In this document: positions 18,215 to 27,390 of the stretch, one piece after another
Numbering within the stretch: the stretch's first letter is position 1
Layout of the letters: each line of letters starts with the position of its first letter
Source of the DNA: a bacterium
GTDB lineage: Bacteria > Cyanobacteriota > Vampirovibrionia > Gastranaerophilales > JAILCC01
Direction of reading: 5' to 3'
DNA length: 64,000 nucleotides
Assembly (NCBI GenBank): GCA_024680555.1
Contig: JAILCC010000019.1
Coordinates: 1-64,000, forward strand
Program-made: the position numbers and the translations under genes
Notes under the pieces: generated by a model
The model's input: the letters and a program-made list of their open reading frames with translations, nothing else
Database searches by the model: none
What the model was told of the DNA's origin: nothing

Positions 18215-19099
18215 CTATTCATAAGAATATTTTTCCGGCAATGCCATATAGTCGCCGTACAATATCCGCAAATATTTGTCATACATATTCGGACAAGGAT
18301 ACGTTTCACCCTCAAATTTTAATGTTGTAAGCGGAAACATATCATCGTAATCAAACACAAGCATTTTATATCGGTGAGGATAATCAATTCCATAGAACAA
18401 AGCAGGATTAGCCTCAGCGCACTCCTTGTTGTCCAATACTTTTTCCTGTTGTATTTTTTTCATATCTGACTTTGCCTTTTGAATAAGCTCGCCACTAAAA
18501 CGTTTTTGCGTATATTCAGAGTGGAATATTTTTACCGCACTTCTTATTTTATTTGTTAAACTTTCTTTTTCTTCCTGACTTAAAGCTCCTCTATTGTATT
18601 TATCCACGGGAAATATATCCAGACCTATTCGTTCACAATGCTTATTGATAATTCTTATTTGATAATAATTCATTACAGGCGCTCTTTCTCTGATATAGAA
18701 ATCGGAGTCTTTAAATTCTTCTTTTAGAATAGGGAGAATTTTTTCATAATCATCTCTCAACATACAAATGTCGATGTCATCATCCCAAGGCACAAAGCCC
18801 TTATGGCGAACCGCACCGATTAACGTACCGAAATCCAACCAATACGTGAGATTGTTGTTCTCGCAAATTTGTTTTACTCTTGCCAGAAGCTTTGCACACT
18901 CCAATTGTATTTCTCTCAGCTCTCCCTTTGCAGGAGGAACTTTCGTAATATCAATACAACAATTCATTATATTGCGAAGCATTTCAACTTCTTTTTGCAA
19001 ATCATCAAGTTTTACTTTTCTCTTTCGTATTGAAAACCTAATACCAAAAATCGTGTATATAACATATCTTTGATTTTTTTCAATTCCAAACAGTTTCAT
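18215..19099 (-). CDS. LicD-family phosphotransferase
   Basis: This 294-residue protein shows the LicD core YWLDFGTLIGAVRHKGF followed by PWDDDIDICM near residue 103. That is the nucleotidyltransferase-fold active site with its acidic cluster. LicD enzymes transfer phosphocholine or related phospho-alcohols from CDP carriers onto sugars. The cytidylyltransferase 26 bases upstream could supply the CDP donor. The N-terminus (FGIEKNQRYVIYTIFGIRFSIR) is another copy of the short module shared in this operon. The phospho-alcohol itself is not identifiable. Confidence 0.85.
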   Translation of the reverse strand: MKLFGIEKNQRYVIYTIFGIRFSIRKRKVKLDDLQKEVEMLRNIMNCCIDITKVPPAKGELREIQLECAKLLARVKQICENNNLTYWLDFGTLIGAVRHKGFVPWDDDIDICMLRDDYEKILPILKEEFKDSDFYIRERAPVMNYYQIRIINKHCERIGLDIFPVDKYNRGALSQEEKESLTNKIRSAVKIFHSEYTQKRFSGELIQKAKSDMKKIQQEKVLDNKECAEANPALFYGIDYPHRYKMLVFDYDDMFPLTTLKFEGETYPCPNMYDKYLRILYGDYMALPEKYSYE

Positions 19100-19125
19100 T
19101 TTAATATCTCTCTCCTTTGTCAGAC

Positions 19126-19590
19126 TTATTGCTCTCTGACATCAGTATCAATTGGAAGGTGGTTATTAGCTTTATCTTGAAGTTTTTTATAGTTATTATA
19201 TATTTTTCTTTTCAAATTTGATGAGCTTATGCCTGCTCCATATGGAAAGTAAAATACCTGAACACCTTGTTCTTTTAAATAATCATATTTCCCTGTCCAA
19301 TCATCACCAACCACAAAAATATCAAAATTGAGTTTGCTTACCTTGTCTGTGTGGTCTAAAGAACGTTGCGGAATAACTATATCAGGTCCTTTTATAGCTT
19401 TCATAAGAGCAATTCTTTCCTCAAAAGGAATTATCGGTGTTGACTTATATGTAGCAACCAACTCGTCCGTATTTACCCCGACAATCAGAATATCGCCGAG
19501 CGCACGAGCATATTCTATCATCTTCAAATGGTTAATATGAAGCATATCGAATGTACCTGATGTATATACAACAGTCTTATTACCTATCAT
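19126..19590 (-). CDS. TagD-type cytidylyltransferase
   Basis: The 154-residue product begins MIGNKTVVYTSGTFDMLHINH, the nucleotidyltransferase HxxH motif. It continues with IVGVNTDEL and FVVGDDWTGKYDYL, then GISSSNLKRKI near the end. It belongs with glycerol-3-phosphate and phosphoethanolamine/phosphocholine cytidylyltransferases and should form a CDP-alcohol from CTP. The start at 19590 has AGGAG seven bases upstream and overlaps the end of the aminotransferase gene by 11 bases. With LicD and the TagF-like domain downstream, it is the likely donor-activating step. Confidence 0.88.
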   Translation of the reverse strand: MIGNKTVVYTSGTFDMLHINHLKMIEYARALGDILIVGVNTDELVATYKSTPIIPFEERIALMKAIKGPDIVIPQRSLDHTDKVSKLNFDIFVVGDDWTGKYDYLKEQGVQVFYFPYGAGISSSNLKRKIYNNYKKLQDKANNHLPIDTDVREQ

Positions 19591-20680
19591 AAGCAAACTC
19601 CTTATTTTTTATCTCGTTTATAGAAAGCATTATTTTTTCAATCAAATCATCAAAATCTTCTACCGTAGTGTTACCTATATGTGAAACTCTGAACATCTTG
19701 TCTGCCAACGCACCACCACATGGATTTACGCACAATTCATATTTATCTCTGAGATGTTTCACAAGTTCACCCGCCTTAATATCGTTACAAATTATAGGTG
19801 TCAGCATATTTGACAAGGGGTATTTTTCGGGAAACGCAAGTCCGTTTTCCTTCGCCAATTTTCTAAAATGAATACATTTTTCCTCAATAATTTTCAGCAG
19901 GGCATCTTTTCCGCCAATTTTGTCTATATAGTCAAGTACCGCTTTTAATTCATACATAATAAATACTGCGGGAGTATACGGAGTTTGACCTCTTTCAATA
20001 TTTTTAAAATAATCTTTAAAGTCAAAATATTGACTTTTTACGAAATCGTTGTTTAGCACCTTATCTTTCATTCTTTGGCTGAAAGAAATAAACGATAACC
20101 CCGGCGACATACAAAAACCTTTTTGGGAACTTACAATAGTAACATCTATACCGTATTTTTCCATATCATAATCATCTGCCAAAAAAGTAGAAATTGCATC
20201 GACCACCAAATACATTCCGTTCTCTTTGCAAAAATCGGAAAGGATTTTTATGTCATACAACTGTCCTGTTGACGTTTCGTGAAGGTTAACAAACAGCGTT
20301 GTGTATCCTTTTTGGGCATACGGGAGCAAATGAGCCCATTCCAATTTTTCATCCCACGCCAAATTTATTGAGTCATACGCTGCATTATGATGTTTTAATA
20401 ATTCACAAAACCTCTTCCCAAAAGTACCGCCGTTGATTACCAAGGCTTTATCGTTGTTTGCAATACAATTTTCAATTACCGCTTCCATAGCTGCCGTTCC
20501 TGATGCGGTAAGATATATGAGAGAATTTTCGACATTATTATTGAGCAGCTTTGATGTTCTGTTCATATTTTCTTTGACCATATTTCCGAATTCTTCGGTT
20601 CTAAAATAGAAGTAGTCCTTGTTGTATATGTCTTTTGTGAAAGGATATAACTCAACAGGTCCGACAATAAAATGCTTCAT
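19580..20680 (-). CDS. Class V aminotransferase (2-aminoethylphosphonate transaminase-like)
   Basis: This 366-residue PLP enzyme starts MKHFIVGPVELYP. It has the cofactor lysine in SSQKGFCMSPG (about residue 187) and an upstream Asp in LVVDAISTFLADDY. Closest in style are 2-aminoethylphosphonate-pyruvate and alanine-glyoxylate/serine-pyruvate aminotransferases. It heads the operon and overlaps the cytidylyltransferase. A role in making or interconverting an amino-alcohol head group that is then activated as a CDP derivative is an attractive inference. No phosphoenolpyruvate mutase is present to support a phosphonate pathway. Confidence 0.8.
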   Translation of the reverse strand: MKHFIVGPVELYPFTKDIYNKDYFYFRTEEFGNMVKENMNRTSKLLNNNVENSLIYLTASGTAAMEAVIENCIANNDKALVINGGTFGKRFCELLKHHNAAYDSINLAWDEKLEWAHLLPYAQKGYTTLFVNLHETSTGQLYDIKILSDFCKENGMYLVVDAISTFLADDYDMEKYGIDVTIVSSQKGFCMSPGLSFISFSQRMKDKVLNNDFVKSQYFDFKDYFKNIERGQTPYTPAVFIMYELKAVLDYIDKIGGKDALLKIIEEKCIHFRKLAKENGLAFPEKYPLSNMLTPIICNDIKAGELVKHLRDKYELCVNPCGGALADKMFRVSHIGNTTVEDFDDLIEKIMLSINEIKNKEFAYDR

Positions 20681-20818
20681 CCGCTCCCTCCGCTATAACG
20701 GCATGCTTTCACTACAAATTTAAAATATATTCTCAACCGCAATACTCTTAAATAGCATGATAAGTATAACACAAAAATATGTTCGTGCTAATATATTGAT
20801 ACATGAGATTTAGGCAAG

Positions 20819-22216
20819 ATGAGAATAGTTGACGCATCAAAAAGCTTAATAGTTCTATCACTATTGACTGTCGTTATGGTAACGCAGCCATGCTTTGCCA
20901 TAAAAGAAAAAGCAAAAAAAGATAAAACTCAGCAAAATCAAGAAATTCAAATTGAAGAAACCGAGAAAAAGCTTGTTGGAAAAATTTCCTTTGATGATGT
21001 GGTAAAAAAAGCTGAAGAACACGCATACGACTTAAAAATCGCAGACTATAATATCTTAATTGCCAAACAGGATATCAGAGGAGCAAGAAGCGAATACTTC
21101 CCCAAACTCAATTTTATGGCAGGCACGGAATATACGAGAAACTTCCAAGATATAAAAGACACAACGATAATGTCTATCAGCGATGCGTTCATTAACCCAT
21201 ACACAAGATTCCAATCTATTCTCGGAATAACCGTTATGTATAATCTCTTTGATTTCGGAGTAAGAAGCTGCAATCTAAAAATAGCAAAAGAAGATACTGC
21301 ATTAAAAGAGCTTGAAGTAAAGCAAAAATTTCAGGAAATGAACTTAACGCTGCTTGACAGCTATGCAAAAATTCTTATAACCACCAAACAAATTGAATTA
21401 AACGAAGAAATATTGAAACTTCAGGAAAAAAATCTTGAAATGAAAGAAAGATTATATGAAGCAAAAGAAATTTCCAAAACGGATTTGAATGATGCAAAAG
21501 CTGAAGTAGCAAAAACCAAGTACAAAATATCGGATTTAAAATCAGTCAGAGGAGATTCTTTGAATTGGTTATCTTTTTATACCGGTGAACAGTATGATAC
21601 CAATAACCTGAAGGTTGAAGTATTAAAAAAATCTGATTTTGATGTACTTGAATTTCAAGATTATACAAAAAGCGTAATTTGGAAAATTCACGAAAAAAAT
21701 ATTAAAAAGAAAGAATTGGAAGTATCTGCGGCAAAGCGTAACTACTTGCCAAAAGTTAATGCGTACGGCAGATATTATTTATACGGTTCAAATTACAGCA
21801 ACTACGGAAAAGCGCTTGGCATTAAACCATCGAACCTATCAGTCGGCGCATCATTGAACATGCCCATTTTTGACGGTTTTAAGAACAGTTCAATTGTGCA
21901 AAAAGCCGAACTTGAATTAAAACAGCTGCAAGTGGAAAGAGACAAGGCAATTGCAGAACTCATGACAAGGCTTGCCTCCATGCGTTCAAATCTTATTTAT
22001 CTTGATGAACAAATAAATGAAAACTCTAAAGCGATATCCGAACTGACAGATAAAGAAAAATCAATACATAAATTGGTTGCAAATAAAGTATCTTCACCTG
22101 TTGAAGAAAATGAAGCAAAAATCGAACTTTTAAATCAAAAAATTGAACTTGAAAAAAGTTGTATAACACAAAACGCATTAAAAAGAGGAATACAAATACT
22201 TACTGAGGAATACTAA
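20819..22216 (+). CDS. TolC-family outer membrane efflux protein
   Basis: This 465-residue protein begins with a signal peptide (SLIVLSLLTVVMVTQPCFA). A linker and two related long-helix/beta halves follow, with IRGARSEYFPKLNFMAGTEY and VSAAKRNYLPKVNAYGRYYLYG as the repeated landmarks, and FDGFKNSSIVQKAELEL in the second half. It should form the outer-membrane channel of the type I secretion machine whose ABC and HlyD parts follow. Its stop overlaps the next start (TAATG). It is divergently oriented from the glycan operon, with a 138-base shared upstream region. Confidence 0.9.
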   Translation: MRIVDASKSLIVLSLLTVVMVTQPCFAIKEKAKKDKTQQNQEIQIEETEKKLVGKISFDDVVKKAEEHAYDLKIADYNILIAKQDIRGARSEYFPKLNFMAGTEYTRNFQDIKDTTIMSISDAFINPYTRFQSILGITVMYNLFDFGVRSCNLKIAKEDTALKELEVKQKFQEMNLTLLDSYAKILITTKQIELNEEILKLQEKNLEMKERLYEAKEISKTDLNDAKAEVAKTKYKISDLKSVRGDSLNWLSFYTGEQYDTNNLKVEVLKKSDFDVLEFQDYTKSVIWKIHEKNIKKKELEVSAAKRNYLPKVNAYGRYYLYGSNYSNYGKALGIKPSNLSVGASLNMPIFDGFKNSSIVQKAELELKQLQVERDKAIAELMTRLASMRSNLIYLDEQINENSKAISELTDKEKSIHKLVANKVSSPVEENEAKIELLNQKIELEKSCITQNALKRGIQILTEEY

Positions 22217-24363
22217 TGACAACACAGGAAACGCAAGAAGCACAAGAAAGAGCAAAAAATGTAAATACCGGATTGATTTCGCTAGAAATTGTATCCAGAA
22301 TAAACAATGTCGATATTGACATGAGAGGCATTGTTAGGGAATACGGTATCTCTACTGCAGATATTGAACCCGAAGAAATTATACGAATTGCAAAAAACAA
22401 AGGGTTCAAGGTAAAGAAAAAATCCATGCAGCTGAAAGATTTATCAGCAAAATACCCGCTTCCTGCCATTATTCAGAAAAAAGACGGAAGCTACCTTGTC
22501 CTACTTGCATTAAAACCTGAAGATAATAAAGTCCTCACTCTGACTCCTCTTGAAAAACATCCTGAAAGTCATGATTATGAAGAATTACAAGAAGAATTAA
22601 AAGATTATATTCTTATTTTACGTCACAAAAACATGAATTCTGATGTAAAATTCGGCTTCAAGTGGTTCTTTAATGAAATATTCAAATATAAAAAAATAAT
22701 CGGACAAGTCCTGTTGGGTTCATTCGTTATCCAACTATTCGGACTTGTTACACCGTTATTCACGCAGGTTATTTTGGATAAAGTTCTTGTAAACAGAACA
22801 CTTGCAACACTGGATGTTTTGGCGGTAGCATTTATCGTGGTAGCTGTTTTTGAACTATTACTTAACCTATCAAGAAATTATATCTTTATACATACGACAA
22901 ATAAAATTGATGCAAAGCTCGGAGCAAAACTTTTCAAACACCTGTTCCAACTATACTATGTATATTTTGAAAACAGACAAGTTGGTAACATTGTCGCGAG
23001 AGTCAGAGAACTTGACCGTATCAGAGAATTCATAACCGACAAATCGGTATCGGTATTGATTGATGCGTTTTTCTCCGTAGTTTTCCTTGTGATAATGTTC
23101 ATATACAGTCCTAAGCTGACATTCATCTCGCTAGGATTTTTGGCAATAATTGCAGTAATTTATCTTCTTATCACACCAGAATTGCGTGTAAGATTGGAAG
23201 ATAAATTCCAAATGGGTGCACATTCAAACTCCTACCTTGTTGAATCGGTAACAGGAGTTCAGACAGTTAAATCACTCGCTATTGAAGGTTCAATGTTCAG
23301 AAAATGGGAAGAAAAATTGGGCAAATATTTGAAGTCCAGTTTCAATCTTGCCATTATGGGCAACTTTACCGGCTCTATCTGCGGCTTTCTACAAAAAGGC
23401 ATGACTATCGCAATTTTATACTTGGGTGTAATGCTCGTTATTGAAAACAAGCTAACAATAGGTCAATTAATCGCTTTCCAAATGTTTTCCGGACAATTCG
23501 CAGCTCCGATGTTGAGACTGGTCGGCTTATGGAACGATTTCCAACAAACCCTGCTTGCTGTTGACCGGATTGGCGATATTTTAAACAGCCCTCTAGAAAT
23601 GCAGTCCGGAAATGCAATTACGCTGAGCAACGTTAAAGGTGATATTAAAATTGATAATCTCTCATTCAGATACAATGTTGATGCGCCAATGGTATTGAAC
23701 AACATAAACATTGACATTAAGGCAGGAGAAAAAATAGGTTTTGTAGGACGTTCAGGAAGCGGAAAATCAACGATAGCAAAACTTATTCAAAGGTTGTACT
23801 ATACAACGGAAGGAACAATATACATTGACGGAATTGATATAAGAAATATCAACCCTGTTTGGCTAAGAACCAATATCGGTATAGTTTTGCAGGAAAATTA
23901 CCTATTCTCAGGCACAATAAAAGACAACATTGCACTCCCAAGACCAAACATACCGATGGAAGGAATTGTTCAGGTTGCACAGATTTCAGGTGCGCATGAA
24001 TTTATTTCAAAACTTCCAAGAGGATACGATACAGAAGTAGGAGAACGTGGTTCATCGCTTTCAGGAGGTCAAAAACAAAGAATCGCTATTGCTAGAGCGT
24101 TGATATCCAATCCTCGTATTTTGATTTTTGACGAAGCTACATCAGCATTAGACTATGAATCGGAAAAAATAATCAGAGATAATATGAATATGATTTCACA
24201 AGGAAGAACGGTTATAATAATTGCGCACAGACTTTCAACAATAAAAGGCTGTGACAGAATTGTCTGCTTTGATAACGGAAGAATTGTTGAAACCGGTACG
24301 CATGACGAACTTCTTTCACACGACGGATATTACAGAAAATTATATGAAGCACAGATGGGATAA
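22216..24363 (+). CDS. HlyB-like type I secretion ABC transporter with C39-like domain
   Basis: The 715-residue protein has an N-terminal peptidase-like domain (about 15-135: GLISLEIVSRINNVDID, KVKKKSMQLKDLSAKYPLPAII). The catalytic cysteine of true C39 peptidases is missing, as in HlyB, so no leader cleavage is expected. A six-helix region (about 155-420) follows. The ATPase has GFVGRSGSGKST (about 510), LSGGQKQRIAIARAL (about 614) and ILIFDEATSALD. It should drive one-step export of a protein through the TolC partner encoded upstream. The substrate is not encoded in the operon. Confidence 0.92.
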   Translation: MTTQETQEAQERAKNVNTGLISLEIVSRINNVDIDMRGIVREYGISTADIEPEEIIRIAKNKGFKVKKKSMQLKDLSAKYPLPAIIQKKDGSYLVLLALKPEDNKVLTLTPLEKHPESHDYEELQEELKDYILILRHKNMNSDVKFGFKWFFNEIFKYKKIIGQVLLGSFVIQLFGLVTPLFTQVILDKVLVNRTLATLDVLAVAFIVVAVFELLLNLSRNYIFIHTTNKIDAKLGAKLFKHLFQLYYVYFENRQVGNIVARVRELDRIREFITDKSVSVLIDAFFSVVFLVIMFIYSPKLTFISLGFLAIIAVIYLLITPELRVRLEDKFQMGAHSNSYLVESVTGVQTVKSLAIEGSMFRKWEEKLGKYLKSSFNLAIMGNFTGSICGFLQKGMTIAILYLGVMLVIENKLTIGQLIAFQMFSGQFAAPMLRLVGLWNDFQQTLLAVDRIGDILNSPLEMQSGNAITLSNVKGDIKIDNLSFRYNVDAPMVLNNINIDIKAGEKIGFVGRSGSGKSTIAKLIQRLYYTTEGTIYIDGIDIRNINPVWLRTNIGIVLQENYLFSGTIKDNIALPRPNIPMEGIVQVAQISGAHEFISKLPRGYDTEVGERGSSLSGGQKQRIAIARALISNPRILIFDEATSALDYESEKIIRDNMNMISQGRTVIIIAHRLSTIKGCDRIVCFDNGRIVETGTHDELLSHDGYYRKLYEAQMG

Positions 24364-24369
24364 TATAAA

Positions 24370-25401
24370 ATGAAACTAATAGACAAATTGATACCAAAAC
24401 AAGATGACAGTCACGAATTTAAGCCTATATTGGCGGAAATTGAAGATGCACCGTTAAACCCATTAGGGAACACTATTTTTTGGGTAATAATTACATTTAT
24501 GCTCCTTGCAGGACTTTGGATGTACTTCGGCAAAGTCGATATTGTAGTAACCGCAAGGGGTTTGATTATTCCGTCCGGAGAAGAAAAGGTTGTTCAATCT
24601 TTAGATAAAGGTGTTGTAACAACAATTTCCGTTAAGGAAGGTGAATACGTAAACGAAGGACAAATTGTTGCAATAGTTACTCCGGCTGAATACGAACCGG
24701 GGTTGGAATTGAATAACATAAGAGAAGAAGAAGCAAAAGTTGCCGAGCAGCTAGCTTCAAGCAGAAGCAAATACTCAATTGCCGTTGCAAACAAAAACAG
24801 GCTTGCAACCGTAAGAGACATAATTCCGGGTTCAAGATATGATGATGCAGCAAAAGAAGTTACGGAGCTTTCTCATGAAATAGGTGCATTGTCTGCAGCA
24901 CTTTCCGAAATCAGAAACAAAAGAACTCAGTTGGAAAAGCAGAAACAGCTCTTAAAGTCTCCTATAGACGGCTATGTTAATACTATTTTTGTACATACAA
25001 TAGGCGGCGTCGTTCAACCTGCCGAAAAAATAATGACCGTAGTACCTAAAGATGCCAAGAAGATGATTAAGGCAAAAGTTATGAACCAAGATGTCGGCTT
25101 TATTGAAAGCGGCATGCCAGTATCCATTAAGGTAGATACTTACAACTTCCAAAAATACGGTATATTAAACGGCAAAGTTACTATCGTTTCACCAAACAGT
25201 GTTGAAGATGAAAAACTTGGTGATATTTACGAAGTCTATATTGAACCCGAAAACTCGACATTGTTGGTAGAAGGCAAAGAACAAACCATAAAATACGGTA
25301 TGACTACCACAAACGAAATTAAAATCGGCAAACGCAGAATTATAGAATTCTTCATATATCCGTTGATAAAATATATGGATGAAAGCATTAAAGTAAGGTA
25401 G
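24370..25401 (+). CDS. HlyD-family membrane fusion protein
   Basis: The 343-residue adaptor has a single transmembrane segment (about 36-56, FWVIITFMLLAGLWMYF). A lipoyl-like beta region follows (ARGLIIPSGEEKVVQSLDKG), then a short coiled coil, then LKSPIDGYVNTIFVHTIGGVV and a beta-barrel. It links the inner-membrane ABC protein to TolC. The coiled coil is shorter than in E. coli HlyD (478 residues). The gene starts six bases after the transporter stop, completing the operon. Confidence 0.92.
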   Translation: MKLIDKLIPKQDDSHEFKPILAEIEDAPLNPLGNTIFWVIITFMLLAGLWMYFGKVDIVVTARGLIIPSGEEKVVQSLDKGVVTTISVKEGEYVNEGQIVAIVTPAEYEPGLELNNIREEEAKVAEQLASSRSKYSIAVANKNRLATVRDIIPGSRYDDAAKEVTELSHEIGALSAALSEIRNKRTQLEKQKQLLKSPIDGYVNTIFVHTIGGVVQPAEKIMTVVPKDAKKMIKAKVMNQDVGFIESGMPVSIKVDTYNFQKYGILNGKVTIVSPNSVEDEKLGDIYEVYIEPENSTLLVEGKEQTIKYGMTTTNEIKIGKRRIIEFFIYPLIKYMDESIKVR

Positions 25402-25417
25402 CCATATAAATCAGGGC

Positions 25418-25443
25418 ATAAAAAAAGAACCTAACAGGTTCTT
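25418..25443 (-). terminator. Terminator of tRNA-Ile
   Basis: An eight-base stem, AAGAACCT/AGGTTCTT with a 3-base loop, is followed on the minus strand by six T residues. It lies just beyond the tRNA CCA end and may also serve the secretion operon from the other side. Confidence 0.75.
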
Positions 25444-25449
25444 CAATAA

Positions 25450-25526
<77 letters not shown>

Positions 25527-25635
25527 GAATATGAGGCACTATTAACAAGTTCACTTACCACTCAAATTTGCGTCCTTTTGAGATTTGCCTCACATAAATT
25601 AGTATAACAAAAACATATTTTTGCACAAGTATTTT

Positions 25636-27156
25636 TTACTTTATTATGCTTTCGCCTGTCATTTCTGCAGGTTTTTCTATTCCCATAAGTTTAAGAACCG
25701 TTGGAGAAACATCGCACAACGCAGCATTTTCACGAAGTTCAATGTTTTCTTTATCATTTATAACTGCAAAAGGAACAACATTTGTTGTATGAGCAGTATG
25801 AGGATTACCTGTAGTTCTGTCTATCATCATTTCTGCATTTCCGTGGTCAGCGGTCAATAACATAACATAGTCATTTTCTTTAACCGCTTCAACAATTTTA
25901 CCAAGGCAAGTATCAACCGCTTCAACCGCTTTTTCAGCCGCTTCAATTATGCCGGTATGCCCAACCATATCGGGGTTTGCAAAGTTTACCAAAACAAACG
26001 GATATTCTCCGGAATTGAGCGCATTGACTACGTTGTCGCAAACTTCATAAGCACTCATTTCGGGCTGCAAATCATAAGTTGCAACCGCAGGTGATTTTAC
26101 AAGTGCTCTTGTTTCCGTAGCAAAAGGTTTTTCCACGCCGCCGTTAAAGAAGAACGTAACGTGCGCATATTTTTCCGTTTCGGCAGTTCTAAATTGTTTA
26201 ATGCCATTATTATCAAGCACTTCGCCCAATATGTTTTTCCAAGATTGCGGCTTGAATGCTATCGGAAGTCCGAATTTCTCATCGTATTGCGTCATACATA
26301 CATAATATAAATCGTTCAAAACTTTTTTCCGATTGAAACCGTCAAACTCTTTAAAGTTTATTGCTCTTGTTATTTCTCTTGCTCTGTCAGGTCGGAAGTT
26401 GAAGAATATAACGGAATCTCCGTCAGAAATTCTTGAGTTTTCAAGAGTAACAGTCGGAATTACAAATTCATCCGTAACGCCGTCCGCATAAGATTTCTCA
26501 ATCGCTTCGGCTGAATTTTGGGCAGCATTACCTTCGCCAAGAACGAGTGCATTGTATGCCTTTTCTACTCTTTCCCAACGGTTATCCCTGTCCATTGCAT
26601 AATATCTGCCTGAAATTGTTGCAATTTGAGGAAAACCCTCTGATTTCAGCTTTGTATCAACTTCTTTAAGATAATCTATTGCACTTTGCGGAGGAGTATC
26701 TCTGCCATCCAAAAATGCGTGAACATAGAATTTTTGGATGTTGTTTCTTTTGGCAAGCTCAATAAGCCCATATATATGCTTCATAGCGCTATGAACACCG
26801 CCATCACTCAATAAACCGTACACATGAAGTGCGGAATTATTTTTCTTAACATGATTTATTGCATTCATAAATTCTTCGTTGGTGAAGAAATCGCCCTCAT
26901 CAATAGCTTTGTTTATTCTCGTTAATTCCTGATAAACAATTCTGCCTGCGCCGAGGTTAAGGTGTCCCACTTCGGAATTTCCCATTTGACCTTCAGGAAG
27001 TCCGACATGAAGTCCATCTGCATATATTTTTGTATTCGGATAAGTTGAAATTATATTTTTAAAGTTGGGAAGATTTGCATGCGTAATAGCATTCCCTTCA
27101 TAATCTTCGCCAATTCCCCATCCGTCCATAATCATAAGTATTACTTTGTTCTTCAT
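25636..27156 (-). CDS. gpmI: 2,3-bisphosphoglycerate-independent phosphoglycerate mutase
   Basis: The 506-residue enzyme has the metal site IMDGWGIG, the phospho-serine site QMGNSEVGHLNLGAGR and the phosphate-binding DGRDTPP. It also has the C-terminal metal ligands LLTADHGNAEMM and PHTAHTTNVVPF. It interconverts 3- and 2-phosphoglycerate in glycolysis without 2,3-BPG. Length is normal for the family. It is transcribed alone, with tRNA-Ile downstream on the same strand. Confidence 0.97.
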   Translation of the reverse strand: MKNKVILMIMDGWGIGEDYEGNAITHANLPNFKNIISTYPNTKIYADGLHVGLPEGQMGNSEVGHLNLGAGRIVYQELTRINKAIDEGDFFTNEEFMNAINHVKKNNSALHVYGLLSDGGVHSAMKHIYGLIELAKRNNIQKFYVHAFLDGRDTPPQSAIDYLKEVDTKLKSEGFPQIATISGRYYAMDRDNRWERVEKAYNALVLGEGNAAQNSAEAIEKSYADGVTDEFVIPTVTLENSRISDGDSVIFFNFRPDRAREITRAINFKEFDGFNRKKVLNDLYYVCMTQYDEKFGLPIAFKPQSWKNILGEVLDNNGIKQFRTAETEKYAHVTFFFNGGVEKPFATETRALVKSPAVATYDLQPEMSAYEVCDNVVNALNSGEYPFVLVNFANPDMVGHTGIIEAAEKAVEAVDTCLGKIVEAVKENDYVMLLTADHGNAEMMIDRTTGNPHTAHTTNVVPFAVINDKENIELRENAALCDVSPTVLKLMGIEKPAEMTGESIIK

Positions 27157-27271
27157 CGTTTTTGCCTCATTTAAGCTTTATCTCTAACTATGTTATCACA
27201 AAGATTTTTAAGATTGTAGATATATAAAATTTGAGACAGTATCAAAACCATATCATTTGTTAAGTTTTATT

Positions 27272-27305
27272 AACTGGCGCAAAACCAATTCCACAGCCAG
27301 TTTTT
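27272..27305 (+). terminator. Inverted repeat with T-run upstream of the EF-hand gene
   Basis: The arms AACTGGC and GCCAGTT, separated by 17 bases, are followed on the plus strand by five T residues. It could end an unseen plus-strand transcript or act as an attenuator before the gene at 27391. The rest of 27157-27390 is plain AT-rich promoter sequence. Confidence 0.35.
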
Positions 27306-27390
27306 AAAAAAGGCAAAACAATGCCAGCAATAAAGTATATACTTTTTATTTTATTAGTATATATCTATAAGTAAATGAGGAGTAGTAGAG

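Noticed and set aside
18205-18315. Longer N-terminus for the second Stealth protein
   Set aside because: The extra codons overlap the LicD gene and are Cys/Arg-rich without ribosome-binding support; the GTG at 18204 has AGGAG and matches the paralogue.
22216-24363. Bacteriocin-type C39 peptidase transporter
   Set aside because: The N-terminal domain lacks the catalytic cysteine and the operon includes TolC and HlyD partners, so a HlyB-type role fits better.
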